Origin: Treponema sp.
Lineage (GTDB): Bacteria > Spirochaetota > Spirochaetia > Treponematales > Treponemataceae
Assembly: GCA_017548565.1 (NCBI GenBank)
Contig: JAFYZU010000022.1
Coordinates: forward strand, 1 to 64,000
Length of the DNA stretch: 64,000 bases
Direction of reading: 5' to 3'
Shown: positions 36,114 through 45,151 of the stretch, in pieces
How positions within the stretch are numbered: position 1 is the first letter of the stretch
How the letters are laid out: each line of letters starts with the position of its first letter
Translations under genes and position numbers: made by a program
The notes under the pieces: model-generated
The model's database searches: none
The model's input: the letters and a program-made list of their open reading frames with translations, nothing else
Told to the model about the DNA's origin: nothing

Positions 36114-38363
36114 ATGGAAATAAAGAAATTTCTTGTAAAGGGAATGTCCTGTGCTGCTTGTCAGGCCCGGATTGAAAAAGCGGTATCAAAGCTTGAAGGT
36201 GTAGAATCCTGTTCTGTCAGTCTTCTTACGAATACAATGCTTGCCGAAGGAACTGCATCAGAAAATCAGATAATTGCTGCGGTAGAAAATGCAGGTTATG
36301 ACGCAGTTGTTCTTGATGAATCACAGGAAAACAAAGTATTTGATTCTGCTAAAAATGAATCGACAGTTTTATTAAAGCGTTTTCTTTTTTCTTTATTTTT
36401 TCTTGTTTTTCTTTTTTACCTGAATATGGGGATGATGTATTCCTGGCCGCTTCCATCCATGTTTAAAAATCATTTTACCGGCGCTTGTGTTCAGGCAGTC
36501 TTGTCATTTATCATCCTTATTATAAATAAAAAATTCTTTACGAGCGGTATAAAAAGTCTATTTCATCTTTCGCCGAATATGGATACTCTTGTTGCACTTG
36601 GTTCATCAATTTCCTTTATATACAGTTTAGTATTACTTACATTAAAAAAGCATGAGCCGTTGTTTTTTGAAAGTGCCGCAATGATTGTTACCCTTATAAC
36701 TTTCGGTAAATATCTTGAAGCTGTTTCAAAGGGGAAAACAACAGATGCACTTAAAAATCTGATTAAGCTTTCACCGAAAACTGCCTTTATCATAAAGGAT
36801 GGAAAAGAGATTGAAGTGCCTGTTGAACAGATAAAAAAAGATGATGTTTTTGCAGTTCGGCCCGGAGAAACAGTCGCCGTGGATGGAATTGTAATTGATG
36901 GAAGTTCTGCGATAAATGAAGCTTCGTTAACGGGTGAATCGTGGCCTAAAGAAAAGGAATCAGGCGATAAGGTTTATGCAGCGACAATTAATACAAACGG
37001 ATATTTAAAATGCAGGGCAACACAGGTCGGTAACCAGACAGTTTTTTCTCAGATAATAAAGCTTGTAAAGGATGCTTCTTCTACAAAAGCACCCGCCGCT
37101 GTAATTGCAGACAGGGTTTCAGCTTTTTTTATTCCTTTTGTAATTGTCATTTCAATCGTTGTATTTTTTCTGTGGTTTTTATCAGGGCATGAGCTTTCGT
37201 ATGCAGTTACAAAGGCGGTAAGCGTGCTTGTCGTAAGCTGTCCGTGTGCACTTGGGCTTGCAACTCCTGTAGCAATAATGGTCGGAAACGGTGTAGCATT
37301 TAAAAATGGAATCCTTTTTAAAACATCGCAGAGTCTTGAAAATACCGGAAAAATCGGTGTGTTTGCTTTTGACAAGACAGGAACAGTAACGAAAGGTGAA
37401 TGTGCAGTCGTAAAGATTGAAGCAGAAGATAAAATTGATGCTCTTCAGTTTGCGCTGAATCTTGAAGCAGAAAGTGAACATCCTCTGGCAAAAGCCATTA
37501 TTCGCCAGGCAGAAAAAGAAAACCTCAAGGTTCAGTCTCCCGATAATTTTAAGTCAGAAAGCGGAAAGGGAATCTGTGCGCAGAAAAATGATGAGCTTTT
37601 ATTCGGCGGAAGCATCAGCTATATAAAAAATCATTGTCCGGATCTTTTTATTTTTGCAAAGCATGGAAACTATATACAGAAAATGGCAGATGTATTTTCG
37701 AACGAAGGATATACTCCGGTTATTTTTGCTTCAAGAAAAAACAATGAAAGTGTGCTCCGGGGAATTTTTGCAATAGCCGATGAAATAAGGGAAGAAAGTG
37801 CTGAATGTATAAGACAGCTTGAAACTCTTGATGCCAAGACTGTCCTTCTTACAGGCGATACTTTAAAAACAGCTCAGGCAGTTTCACAAAGAACTGGAAT
37901 CAAAAAGGTTTTTGCAGGACTTTTACCGTTTGATAAAGAAAAAATTATCAGTCAGATAAAAAATGATGAAAAGAAGCTTACCGCGATGGTCGGTGATGGA
38001 ATAAATGATGCTCCTTCATTAACTGCCGCAGATATAGGAATTGCAATAGGAAATGGAACTGATGTTGCTCTGGATTGTGCTGATGTTGTTCTAGTAAAAG
38101 CTGATTTGCTTAAAATACCGTTTGCCGTGAAATTAAGCAGGGCTGTGTTGAAGAATATAAGGGAGAATCTTTTCTGGGCTTTTTTCTATAATATACTTTT
38201 AATTCCGATTGCCGCCGGTGCCTTTCATTTTATGAACCTTGATTTGAATCCAATGATAGCGGCCGGGGCAATGAGTCTTTCCAGCTTCTGTGTCGTTATG
38301 AACGCCTTAAGGCTCAATCTTTTTAAGAATAAAATTAAGCCTGAACAGAATAACTTAAAATAA
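36114..38363 (+). CDS. copA: Copper-translocating P-type ATPase
   Basis: The 749-residue ATPase exports Cu(I) using ATP. One heavy-metal-binding domain at the N-terminus has GMSCAACQAR. The ATPase core shows LTGESWP (actuator), SCPCALGL (membrane metal site of the CPC type), DKTGT (phosphorylation) and GDGINDAP (hinge). Eight membrane segments can be drawn. No CopZ, CsoR or CopY is adjacent, so its control is elsewhere. No Shine-Dalgarno site; the promoter abuts the ATG. Confidence 0.92.
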   Translation: MEIKKFLVKGMSCAACQARIEKAVSKLEGVESCSVSLLTNTMLAEGTASENQIIAAVENAGYDAVVLDESQENKVFDSAKNESTVLLKRFLFSLFFLVFLFYLNMGMMYSWPLPSMFKNHFTGACVQAVLSFIILIINKKFFTSGIKSLFHLSPNMDTLVALGSSISFIYSLVLLTLKKHEPLFFESAAMIVTLITFGKYLEAVSKGKTTDALKNLIKLSPKTAFIIKDGKEIEVPVEQIKKDDVFAVRPGETVAVDGIVIDGSSAINEASLTGESWPKEKESGDKVYAATINTNGYLKCRATQVGNQTVFSQIIKLVKDASSTKAPAAVIADRVSAFFIPFVIVISIVVFFLWFLSGHELSYAVTKAVSVLVVSCPCALGLATPVAIMVGNGVAFKNGILFKTSQSLENTGKIGVFAFDKTGTVTKGECAVVKIEAEDKIDALQFALNLEAESEHPLAKAIIRQAEKENLKVQSPDNFKSESGKGICAQKNDELLFGGSISYIKNHCPDLFIFAKHGNYIQKMADVFSNEGYTPVIFASRKNNESVLRGIFAIADEIREESAECIRQLETLDAKTVLLTGDTLKTAQAVSQRTGIKKVFAGLLPFDKEKIISQIKNDEKKLTAMVGDGINDAPSLTAADIGIAIGNGTDVALDCADVVLVKADLLKIPFAVKLSRAVLKNIRENLFWAFFYNILLIPIAAGAFHFMNLDLNPMIAAGAMSLSSFCVVMNALRLNLFKNKIKPEQNNLK

Positions 38364-38474
38364 CATAAATCACAAGAAAAATTTAATTAAAGAAATTGCC
38401 GCTCTTGCTGAAGAAAAATGTAAAATAATCACCGTTAACCTTACATCGTTTTTTTATTATTCTCATGATTTTGA

Positions 38475-38503
38475 TTGACAACAGTAGTAAAAGCCCTTAT
38501 ACT
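38475..38503 (+). promoter_or_regulatory. Strong promoter driving a broken lipoprotein gene
   Basis: TTGACA (38475-38480), 17 bp, TATACT (38498-38503). This is a nearly perfect sigma-70-type promoter. The first open frame after it, at 38529, is a broken lipoprotein gene. Confidence 0.65.
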
Positions 38504-38528
38504 TTAAACAAGTTAGAAATAAAAAGTA

Positions 38529-38719
38529 ATGGAGATGATGATGTCAATTAAAAAACGGTTTGTACAAGGTACAAGGTACAAGGTACTCTCTTTCTGCTTT
38601 TTTGCAATTATATAAATAGTTGTAAAAGTAAAAATTCCCAACAAGATAACAATTCTCAATTTATTGTAAAAGAATGTGTAAAAACACGCTTTACAATATT
38701 CGTATTTAACAGTCATTAA
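38529..38719 (+). pseudogene. Frameshifted small lipoprotein gene with heptamer repeat
   Basis: From ATG 38529 the frame reads a basic N-terminus, then VLSFCFFAII and a stop. Shifting one base near 38610 continues INSCKSKNSQQDNNSQF to a stop at 38719, which looks like a lipobox and mature N-terminus. So a lipoprotein signal peptide has been broken by one base and truncated. Within the signal region, three copies of CAAGGTA (38565-38585) add seven codons in frame. The stretch 38720-38848 holds an AGGAGG (about 38752) with no frame after it, and the ribosome site of the next gene. Confidence 0.55.
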
Positions 38720-38848
38720 TACTTGAGTACCAAAAGAATTGAATAGAAAACAGGAGGTGTTTAGAAGAATAAAAGTTATGAAATAAAAAGTAATTTGTTG
38801 AATGTATAAAAATATTAAAAATATTATAAGATTTATAAGGAGTCAAAA

Positions 38849-39721
38849 ATGAAAAAACTTATTATAGCGTTATTAACATTAGTGTTATTTACAAGCTGTG
38901 GTTCTAATGCAGACGACAGTAAAGTAAAAGTTGGTGATGTATATTACTCTGACGGTACAACAGCACATGTAGACAGCAGAAACAAGAGTAAAGATAATCA
39001 GGTAGCAGGCTTTGTTGTATCAATAAAAAATGGAAAGCCGGCTGTCATTATGTGCAGAAAAGCAAGTTTTGACGTGACAGAAAATGCAATGAATAGCTAT
39101 TATATGAATCAGAATGAGCGTGGAATTTTTTTCCCGTCACGACGTGTATTTGATAGCGAAGGTAATGAATTGTCAAGAACTGATATAAGCGGTAAAGACA
39201 GTTATTTACAATATCTTGAATATAAAGAAAGTTATTTGCAGGATGGAAATTATGAAACATTTAAGCTTAAAAGTTCTTACTATACATGGATAGATTCGCT
39301 TAATAATCCAGAAGACGAAAATTATGTTGCATTACCGGATGGTATAATGTGGTATATTCCTACAAAGTTTGAACTTCTTGCAAATAAGGATAAGAAAGGA
39401 AATTATCCATATGTAAATTGTTTTGGAAATTTTCAGAAAGGAAAAAGTAAAGAAGAAATAAAAGAATTTTGTGGTGAAGAAATATCAACAGAACGACAAG
39501 ATGATAGTTTTTATAATCGATGTTATGAATTTCTTTCATCAACTTTAAGAATTTCTCCGGCTAATAATAATCCAGAAGGAAAACAAGAACTTTGTGAAGT
39601 TGTAGGGTATTTTGATACTTTTTATAGTGTTAATCATGTTTATGATCATGAATGGCTTGATGATAAAGCACCAGATAGAGATGGTAATTTTGTAGGCATA
39701 GCATTTGCAGAAGTAAATTAA
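38849..39721 (+). CDS. Hypothetical lipoprotein
   Basis: A 290-residue lipoprotein: signal peptide with lipobox (LVLFTSC), then GDVYYSDGT and an aromatic-rich C-terminal half (GIMWYIPTKFEL). It resembles spirochaete and Bacteroides surface lipoproteins that carry a formylglycine-enzyme-like or lectin-like domain, but I cannot name a family. ATAAGGAG precedes the ATG. A second, frameshifted lipoprotein gene follows after 15 bp. Confidence 0.65.
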   Translation: MKKLIIALLTLVLFTSCGSNADDSKVKVGDVYYSDGTTAHVDSRNKSKDNQVAGFVVSIKNGKPAVIMCRKASFDVTENAMNSYYMNQNERGIFFPSRRVFDSEGNELSRTDISGKDSYLQYLEYKESYLQDGNYETFKLKSSYYTWIDSLNNPEDENYVALPDGIMWYIPTKFELLANKDKKGNYPYVNCFGNFQKGKSKEEIKEFCGEEISTERQDDSFYNRCYEFLSSTLRISPANNNPEGKQELCEVVGYFDTFYSVNHVYDHEWLDDKAPDRDGNFVGIAFAEVN

Positions 39722-39736
39722 TAACAGGAATGTAAT

Positions 39737-40388
39737 ATGAAAAAAGTGCTGTCGTTATTAACTGTCATTTTAGTTTTATTAATAACAGGTTGTCCCAGTA
39801 AAGTAAAATATCCTCCGAGAGATATTACTAAACCTGAAATTAAACAGGAAAACACGTTATTTGAAGAAGATGAAGAAACAAAAATAACGGTATTTAAGAC
39901 AAATAACAAAAAATACCTTTCCAAGAAAGGATATTCCGTATGGACTAGAAAATATATTAATGAAACAAAAGAGTTTCAGGATTTTTCAGTTTCTTTAAAA
40001 AAAGACCTGGGAAAGTCTGATGCAGGATACGGAATTTGTTTTTTGTCAGTGTATTCTTGAAGATAATACAAATTTTATGATGACAGTTCTTATTAATGTA
40101 AACGGCTATTATGAAATTGGCAGTGTATATAACGGCAGCTATAAAACAATTGATAATATATGGCAGCAAAGCAGCTGGCTTGAAAAAGGTTTTGAGCAGT
40201 ATAATAAATTAACTGTAAAACATAATCCTGACAGTGAAAGTTTTGAGTTATATATTAATAATCAGTTTGTAACAGAATTTAAAAATCCTGAAACAATGCA
40301 TGATTTTACAGATACCTGGAACGGCTTTGTTGCCGTTCTTGCACCTAACGAGAATTTTGATTGGAAACAGCATAAATCTTCTTCGTGA
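39737..40388 (+). pseudogene. Lipoprotein with LamG-like domain, broken in a T6 tract
   Basis: The first frame (39737-40060) has a lipoprotein signal (LVLLITGC) and the start of a domain ending GYGICFL before a stop. A second frame (to 40388) continues CQCILEDNTNF and MMTVLINVNGYYEIGSVYNG, typical of a concanavalin/LamG-like beta-sandwich. Changing the six T at 40039-40044 to five joins them without loss as GYGICFCQC. It is therefore one gene of about 216 codons with a +1 shift, either phase-variable, decayed or an assembly error. Confidence 0.65.
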
Positions 40389-40504
40389 AACAAATTCACA
40401 GCTTCGTGCAAACGGTAAGCAGATTCATTATTGGTCTAACCCCCAATAATTATACCACTTGAAAGTAGAGTTTTTCTACCGTTAAAATGAAGGAAGGTAG
40501 AAAA

Positions 40505-41595
40505 ATGAGAAAAATATATTTTCAACGACGAAAAATAATAATTATGATAATTTGTGTTTTCTTATTAATACTTTCAGGTATTTTTTGTTTTTATCAAATT
40601 AATATGACAAGACTTCAAAATATAGAAAATTCATTGGTTCATAAATCTGAATTCTATAAGTTGATGTACAGGGAAAATGATTTTGATTTTATTAAAACCG
40701 GGGAAAAAGAATTAGAAAACATTGATATATATATATAGAACGTTTTAAAGAGGACTTCCCATTTTATTTTTTCATGAAAATTCAAAGGGATTGTTTAAAT
40801 GGAGAACTTCAAAAAAAAACTTATTATTTGTTGCTTGATGAAGAAATAATAGATAAAGAAACTGATTATGATGCATATATAAAATTAAACCCCGAAAGTC
40901 TTAAAAATCTTAAAGAAAAAGGAAAAAATGTTGAGTATAAAGAAATCGATTACATAGATTTATTCAGGCATTATTGCATCGACTGGGATTCATATGATAA
41001 ATATCTGTGTTTTTGTGAAAAGTATTCCATAATCCCTGTAAAAGAAACTTTAGACTATGATAAACTAAGCAAAACTCCTGAATTCCTGAATTATTTCCCA
41101 AAAGGAGTATTTAATCAAGTCCAGAATGAAATTCTATCCAGTTTTCTTGATTATTTTGATCCTGTCAGCATTGTGCATGTGAAAAAAGGGCAGAATGAAA
41201 TCAGGTTTTCTTGCATTGATTCGGGAATGATGAGAGATTCTTATTCGTATATCATTAAAGTTAAATGGACAAGATTTTCAAGAACCATGGAGGTGATAGT
41301 AGAGGACAGTCCTGCCAGACATGAAAAAATTGATATCAGTAAAAAAGAGTTGGATAAACTACTTGATTTGCTTAATGAATGTGATTTTTATAATCAGCAA
41401 ATAAGTTACGATATAAATGTAAATGATGGTACTAAATATGTTTGTGAAGTGAATATTGATGGTAAATATAAAATTGTTTCACGATGGGAAGGTTCTAAAG
41501 ACTTATTTATTTTTTTAATACATGATTTTCTGATTAAAAAAACAGGCGGTGCACCGCATCATGGTAAACAAGTCTGGAAATTCTTACGTAATTAA
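40505..41595 (+). pseudogene. Membrane-anchored DFC-family protein, broken in an AT repeat
   Basis: The first part (ATG 40505, AAGGAAGG upstream) gives a basic N-terminus, one membrane segment (IIIMIICVFLLILSGIFCFY) and ELENIDIYI, then a stop at 40736-40738. The remaining frame from about 40738 continues ERFKEDFPFYFF and runs to 41595. Removing one AT from the repeat at 40725-40737 joins them. The middle (DYIDLFRHYC, YLCFCEKY) is shared with the Rhs tip at 42387 and the protein at 43759. The C-terminal 170 residues are a separate domain of unknown type. Confidence 0.65.
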
Positions 41596-41680
41596 CTTTT
41601 TTATTGTAGTAGCTAAGTGAAAATGATATTCCAAACTAGACAGAGGTGTTTTTTAGTATTATAATATAAAAAGAGGTTTT

Positions 41681-41914
41681 ATGTCTGATATAGCAATAGA
41701 CGAAATTATGGCACAAATAGATAATTTTTCTTATGATGAAAAAATTACTTTAATGCAGGCCTTTCGTTCTGCATTAAGACGTAATTCTAAAAAAATTCAT
41801 TTACATTCCAGTAATCATAAAAAAACAGTTCATACGAATGCACTTAAAGGAATTCTAAAAGATTCTTCCGTAACTCTTGAAGATGCTAGAAATGCGAGGC
41901 TTTCAAGACAGTGA
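41681..41914 (+). CDS. Putative antitoxin of PIN pair
   Basis: A 77-residue basic protein placed directly before a PIN toxin, with a 4-bp overlap. It is helical at the N-terminus (DEIMAQIDNFSYDEKITLMQAF) and ends with LEDARNARLSRQ. I call it an antitoxin from position and size; it does not match the antitoxin of the related PIN pair at 50584. AGAGGT precedes the ATG. Confidence 0.65.
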   Translation: MSDIAIDEIMAQIDNFSYDEKITLMQAFRSALRRNSKKIHLHSSNHKKTVHTNALKGILKDSSVTLEDARNARLSRQ

Positions 41915-42363
41915 GGGTTTTACTTGATACGAATGTAATTTTAGATGTACTCCTTGAACGAGAAGTTTTTGAAGAAGAATCTTCAAAATTGTTATCAATG
42001 ATAGAAAGAGGAATTATAAAAGGTTTTGTTTCTTCTGTTTCAGTTACAGATATCTATTATATTTCACATCAAACATTTCATGATAAAGAAAAAGCACTGA
42101 ATGTCATAAATGAATTATTGTTTATTACGAGAGTACTTAAAACAGATGAAAAAATAATAAAAAATGCTATAAAACTTAAGTGGAAAGATTTTGAAGACGC
42201 AGTACAGTATTCGGTTGCAAAAAAATCACACATTGATTTTATCATTACTCGTAATAAAAAAGATTATAAAACTTCCAATATTCCAGTTTATACACCAAAG
42301 GAATTTTTAGAAAAAATAAATGATTCATTTTTTTTGCGATTTGGAAAATCAGTTACACAATAG
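41911..42363 (+). CDS. PIN-domain toxin
   Basis: A 150-residue PIN nuclease starting at GTG 41911: LLDTNVILDVLLER with D6, an acidic pair in WKDFEDAVQYS, and FIITRNKKDY near the C-terminal strand. It is clearly homologous to the PIN protein at 50181 (WKDFEDAVQ, IITRN, VYTPKEFLEKI are shared). The GTGA overlap with the antitoxin stop suggests coupled translation. The truncated Rhs frame begins 23 bp after its stop. Confidence 0.82.
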   Translation: MRVLLDTNVILDVLLEREVFEEESSKLLSMIERGIIKGFVSSVSVTDIYYISHQTFHDKEKALNVINELLFITRVLKTDEKIIKNAIKLKWKDFEDAVQYSVAKKSHIDFIITRNKKDYKTSNIPVYTPKEFLEKINDSFFLRFGKSVTQ

Positions 42364-42386
42364 TAGTATTATCTGAGGAAAACGAA

Positions 42387-43769
42387 GTGTACGGAACAGA
42401 CAACGGCTTTGCAATGTGGCCGCAGGAACAGACACAGGTACTCGACAATAATTCCTACAAACGCCGCTATATCTGGAACGAAAGAGACCAGCTTGTGCGT
42501 ACTGAAGATTCAGCTGCAACGGTAAACTACACCTACGGAGCAGACGGAAACCGTGCAAGTAAATACACCACAGAAACCGAAACCCTCTATTTCAACAGCT
42601 TCTGGACCTGGCATTTTGATTCTGCAAATCAGTTCTCAAACAAAGGCGGCCAGTACTCAAAGCACATCTATTTAGGAAACCAGAGGATTGCAACAGTCCT
42701 TCTTGGAGAAACTTCAATAAAGGATAATGAAATACCTGCAACCTTCTACTACCACACAGACCACCTGGGTTCAGCATCCCTTATAACAGATTACGAAGGA
42801 AAAGAATTCCAGAGAATAGAATACACGCCTTATGGCGAAACCTGGGTAGAAAAGCATAACATCATCAATTACTACATGCCTTATAAGTTTACAGGCAAAG
42901 AACTGGATGAGGAAACAGGCTTGTATTACTATGGTGCACGCTACCTTGACCCTAAATACAGCCTCTGGAAGAGCACGGATCCGGCACTTGGTGAATACAT
43001 GAGCGGTAGTGATGCTGGTGAAGGCGGGGTTTATAATCATATAAACTTGAATCTGTATCATTATGCGGGTAATAATCCGATTAGGTATGTGGATCCGGAT
43101 GGAAGAGTGGATAAACCATCACCAATGCAAGCATTGAATTATTTCTCTGATATTATATTTAGTCAGTTGGAAGGCAAAAGAAAAGACGCTCCTTTTGTTT
43201 CTTGTTTTACTCAGAATTTTACTACTTCAGCTAAAGAATGTGATAAAGCTGCAAAAATAACTGATGGAATTAATGCAGCAACAGGAGGAGTATGTAGTTT
43301 CTTCTTAAGTCCTATTAGTTATTGTTTTTCAATCGATGGCAATAATTATACTGTTGCAGAAAAAGGTTGTACTGATTATTTTGTTACTGCAGAAATAGAA
43401 TTACAAAGGTTAGATTATTTGATTAAAGCTTATAAAGATGATGTTTTATTCCAAGATTTCTTACTTGATCAAAAATTCAGTTTGTCTTTTGAAGTTGCTA
43501 AAAGTAAAATAAGAATTTATCAATTATGGTTCCCTTTGGATTCGTGGTATAAGATGGATGAAAATAATTGTCTAGAACTAAAAGCTATATCTTTATCAGA
43601 ATATGAAAAGCAAAATCCAGGCAATATATCTTTTTTGTATAATGGAGAAGTACTTGACTACAAATTTGTAAACTATATTGATGCCTATAGACAATATTGT
43701 ATAGATCGTCATAGAGAATATAAATTTGTAGAGTTTTGCAAGAGGTGGGGTATAGATTATGCGGAATAA
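42387..43769 (+). CDS. Truncated Rhs/YD-repeat core with variable C-terminal tip
   Basis: About 460 residues from a GTG with no ribosome site; the same frame is open a few codons further up to the toxin gene. Residues 1-235 are the end of an Rhs core: YD-type repeats, YHTDHLGSASLITD, the ETGLYYYGARYLDP signature and the NPIRYVDPDGR boundary. Residues 236-460 are a variable tip with no recognised toxin motif, whose second half (ELQRLDYLIKAY, FLLDQK, AYRQYC, FVEFCKRWG) is shared with the membrane protein that follows. The large N-terminal part of an Rhs protein is missing, so this is an orphan tip. Confidence 0.75.
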   Translation: MYGTDNGFAMWPQEQTQVLDNNSYKRRYIWNERDQLVRTEDSAATVNYTYGADGNRASKYTTETETLYFNSFWTWHFDSANQFSNKGGQYSKHIYLGNQRIATVLLGETSIKDNEIPATFYYHTDHLGSASLITDYEGKEFQRIEYTPYGETWVEKHNIINYYMPYKFTGKELDEETGLYYYGARYLDPKYSLWKSTDPALGEYMSGSDAGEGGVYNHINLNLYHYAGNNPIRYVDPDGRVDKPSPMQALNYFSDIIFSQLEGKRKDAPFVSCFTQNFTTSAKECDKAAKITDGINAATGGVCSFFLSPISYCFSIDGNNYTVAEKGCTDYFVTAEIELQRLDYLIKAYKDDVLFQDFLLDQKFSLSFEVAKSKIRIYQLWFPLDSWYKMDENNCLELKAISLSEYEKQNPGNISFLYNGEVLDYKFVNYIDAYRQYCIDRHREYKFVEFCKRWGIDYAE

Positions 43770-44238
43770 GCTGTATACAAAATATTTAGTAATTAGCCTT
43801 ATATTACTTTTTGTCTTTATTTTAATTTATATAATTATATATGCAAATAAAAAAAATACAAATAAAGGTTCAAAATCTTATTTTTATCAAACAATGGTTA
43901 TTAATGGAAAAGTTGACGATTTAGATTTTATTGAATATGGGGAAATGGAATTACAGAATATAGATAATTATATTCAAAGTTATAATAAAGATATTTTATT
44001 TTGTGATTTTCTTTTAGATCAAAAGTCCCTTTTATTATATGAAATCAACATTAAAAAGGAAAATACAATAAAGAAAAAATTATACTTGAATTTATTAGAT
44101 AAAAATAAAAAATCAATATTATATACTCCCATAAATTATGTTACTTCGTATAAAAATTATTGTATAAAGCATGGCAGATTATATAAATATTATGATTTTT
44201 GTTATAATAATGGAATTTCATATGATAAAGATGAGTAA
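43759..44238 (+). CDS. Membrane-anchored protein sharing the Rhs-tip domain
   Basis: A 159-residue protein overlapping the Rhs gene by 11 bp. One membrane segment (YLVISLILLFVFILIYIIIY) is followed by a domain homologous to the preceding tip: EMELQNIDNYIQSYNKDILF, DFLLDQKS, TSYKNYC and YYDFCYNNG. The same domain recurs in the broken gene at 40505 and the fragment at 45152. Position suggests an immunity or accessory role, but similarity between tip and neighbour is unusual for toxin-immunity pairs. Confidence 0.6.
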   Translation: MRNKLYTKYLVISLILLFVFILIYIIIYANKKNTNKGSKSYFYQTMVINGKVDDLDFIEYGEMELQNIDNYIQSYNKDILFCDFLLDQKSLLLYEINIKKENTIKKKLYLNLLDKNKKSILYTPINYVTSYKNYCIKHGRLYKYYDFCYNNGISYDKDE

Positions 44239-44635
44239 AATGGGTTTTAGAAAATTATTAGTCCTGCTAGTCATATTATTATTATTATGTGTTTCATGTA
44301 AACGTAAGCCTTCAGAGCCTTGTATAATTGATTGTTATGTAGAATCAGATTCAGTAGTAATTTGTCTTAATAATCAGTATAAAGTTGGTTATATATTTGC
44401 CGGTGGTGTTGGCGAGTTAGAGTTTTGTGAAGGTTTATCTGAGGATTATGAAATTATAATTGATAAGGATGTAACAAAAGTTATAATTAAGAATGATGGA
44501 ATTATTTTTAAAGATGGAAGTGATTATAGAATATGGGTTGAATCATATACAGGAAGTGCAAAAACCTGGAGTACTTTCAATAATAATAAATTTGTTCCTA
44601 TAGGTTATGAAGAGGCTTATTTTGGTTCTAAGTAA
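44231..44635 (+). CDS. Small lipoprotein, tandem copy 1
   Basis: About 134 residues from ATG 44231, overlapping the stop of the previous gene. A lipoprotein signal (LLVLLVILLLLCVSC) is followed by KRKPSEPCIIDCYVESDS and a beta-rich body. It is highly similar to the gene at 44705, including at DNA level over the first 150 bp. In the Rhs context it is a candidate immunity lipoprotein. Its stop lies 16 bp from an inverted MuF 3'-end fragment. Confidence 0.65.
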   Translation: MSKMGFRKLLVLLVILLLLCVSCKRKPSEPCIIDCYVESDSVVICLNNQYKVGYIFAGGVGELEFCEGLSEDYEIIIDKDVTKVIIKNDGIIFKDGSDYRIWVESYTGSAKTWSTFNNNKFVPIGYEEAYFGSK

Positions 44636-44651
44636 TTTTATATAATATTTT

Positions 44652-44684
44652 TTATTCTACTTCAGGATAATATCTAATCCAGGA
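44652..44684 (-). repeat. MuF gene 3'-end fragment, inverted copy
   Basis: Read leftward, these 33 bp encode SWIRYYPEVE and a stop, exactly the last residues of the MuF-like protein at 46991. The four differences from that gene are all synonymous. Upstream sequence on this strand is unrelated, so it is a remnant. Confidence 0.7.
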
Positions 44685-44704
44685 TTTGATACGGAGGCTG
44701 TAAA

Positions 44705-45100
44705 TTGGGTATTAGAAAATTATTAGTCCTGCTAGTCATATTATTATTATGTGTTTCATGTAAACGTAAGCCTTCAGAGCCTTGTATAATTGATTGTTAT
44801 GTAGAATCAGATTCAGTAGTAATTTGTCTTAATAATCAGTATAAAATCGGATATATATTCGGAGGTGCTGTTGGAGAATTATGGTTTGCTGAAGGTTTAA
44901 CAGATAACTATAAAATTACGAAAGATGAGAAAATAACGACTATTATAATAAAGAATAATGATTGTATATTTAAAGAAGGAAATGATTATCGGATAGGAGT
45001 TGAATGGAGTGGAGGAGGAAGTGTTGAAACATGGAGTACATTTAAAAACACAAAATTTATATCATTTGGTAATGAAAAATATGATTTTAAATGGAAATAA
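44705..45100 (+). CDS. Small lipoprotein, tandem copy 2 (TTG start)
   Basis: About 131 residues. It starts with TTG where copy 1 has ATG in the same context, and GGAGG lies 7 bp upstream. Signal and N-terminal part match copy 1 (SCKRKPSEPCIIDCYVES), while the C-terminal half has diverged (ELWFAEGLTDNYKI). It is a duplicate from recombination or cassette insertion. Function unknown. Confidence 0.65.
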   Translation: MGIRKLLVLLVILLLCVSCKRKPSEPCIIDCYVESDSVVICLNNQYKIGYIFGGAVGELWFAEGLTDNYKITKDEKITTIIIKNNDCIFKEGNDYRIGVEWSGGGSVETWSTFKNTKFISFGNEKYDFKWK

Positions 45101-45151
45101 ATAGCAATTTTATATTTTTGCTGTTATTTTATATTCAAAATTAGACAGATA

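Noticed and set aside
38750-38800. A gene after the AGGAGG near 38752
   Set aside because: The following frames stop within a few codons; only a relic ribosome site remains.
40774-41595. An independent gene starting at ATG 40774
   Set aside because: No ribosome site; the frame continues upstream to the AT repeat and joins the membrane-anchored first half.
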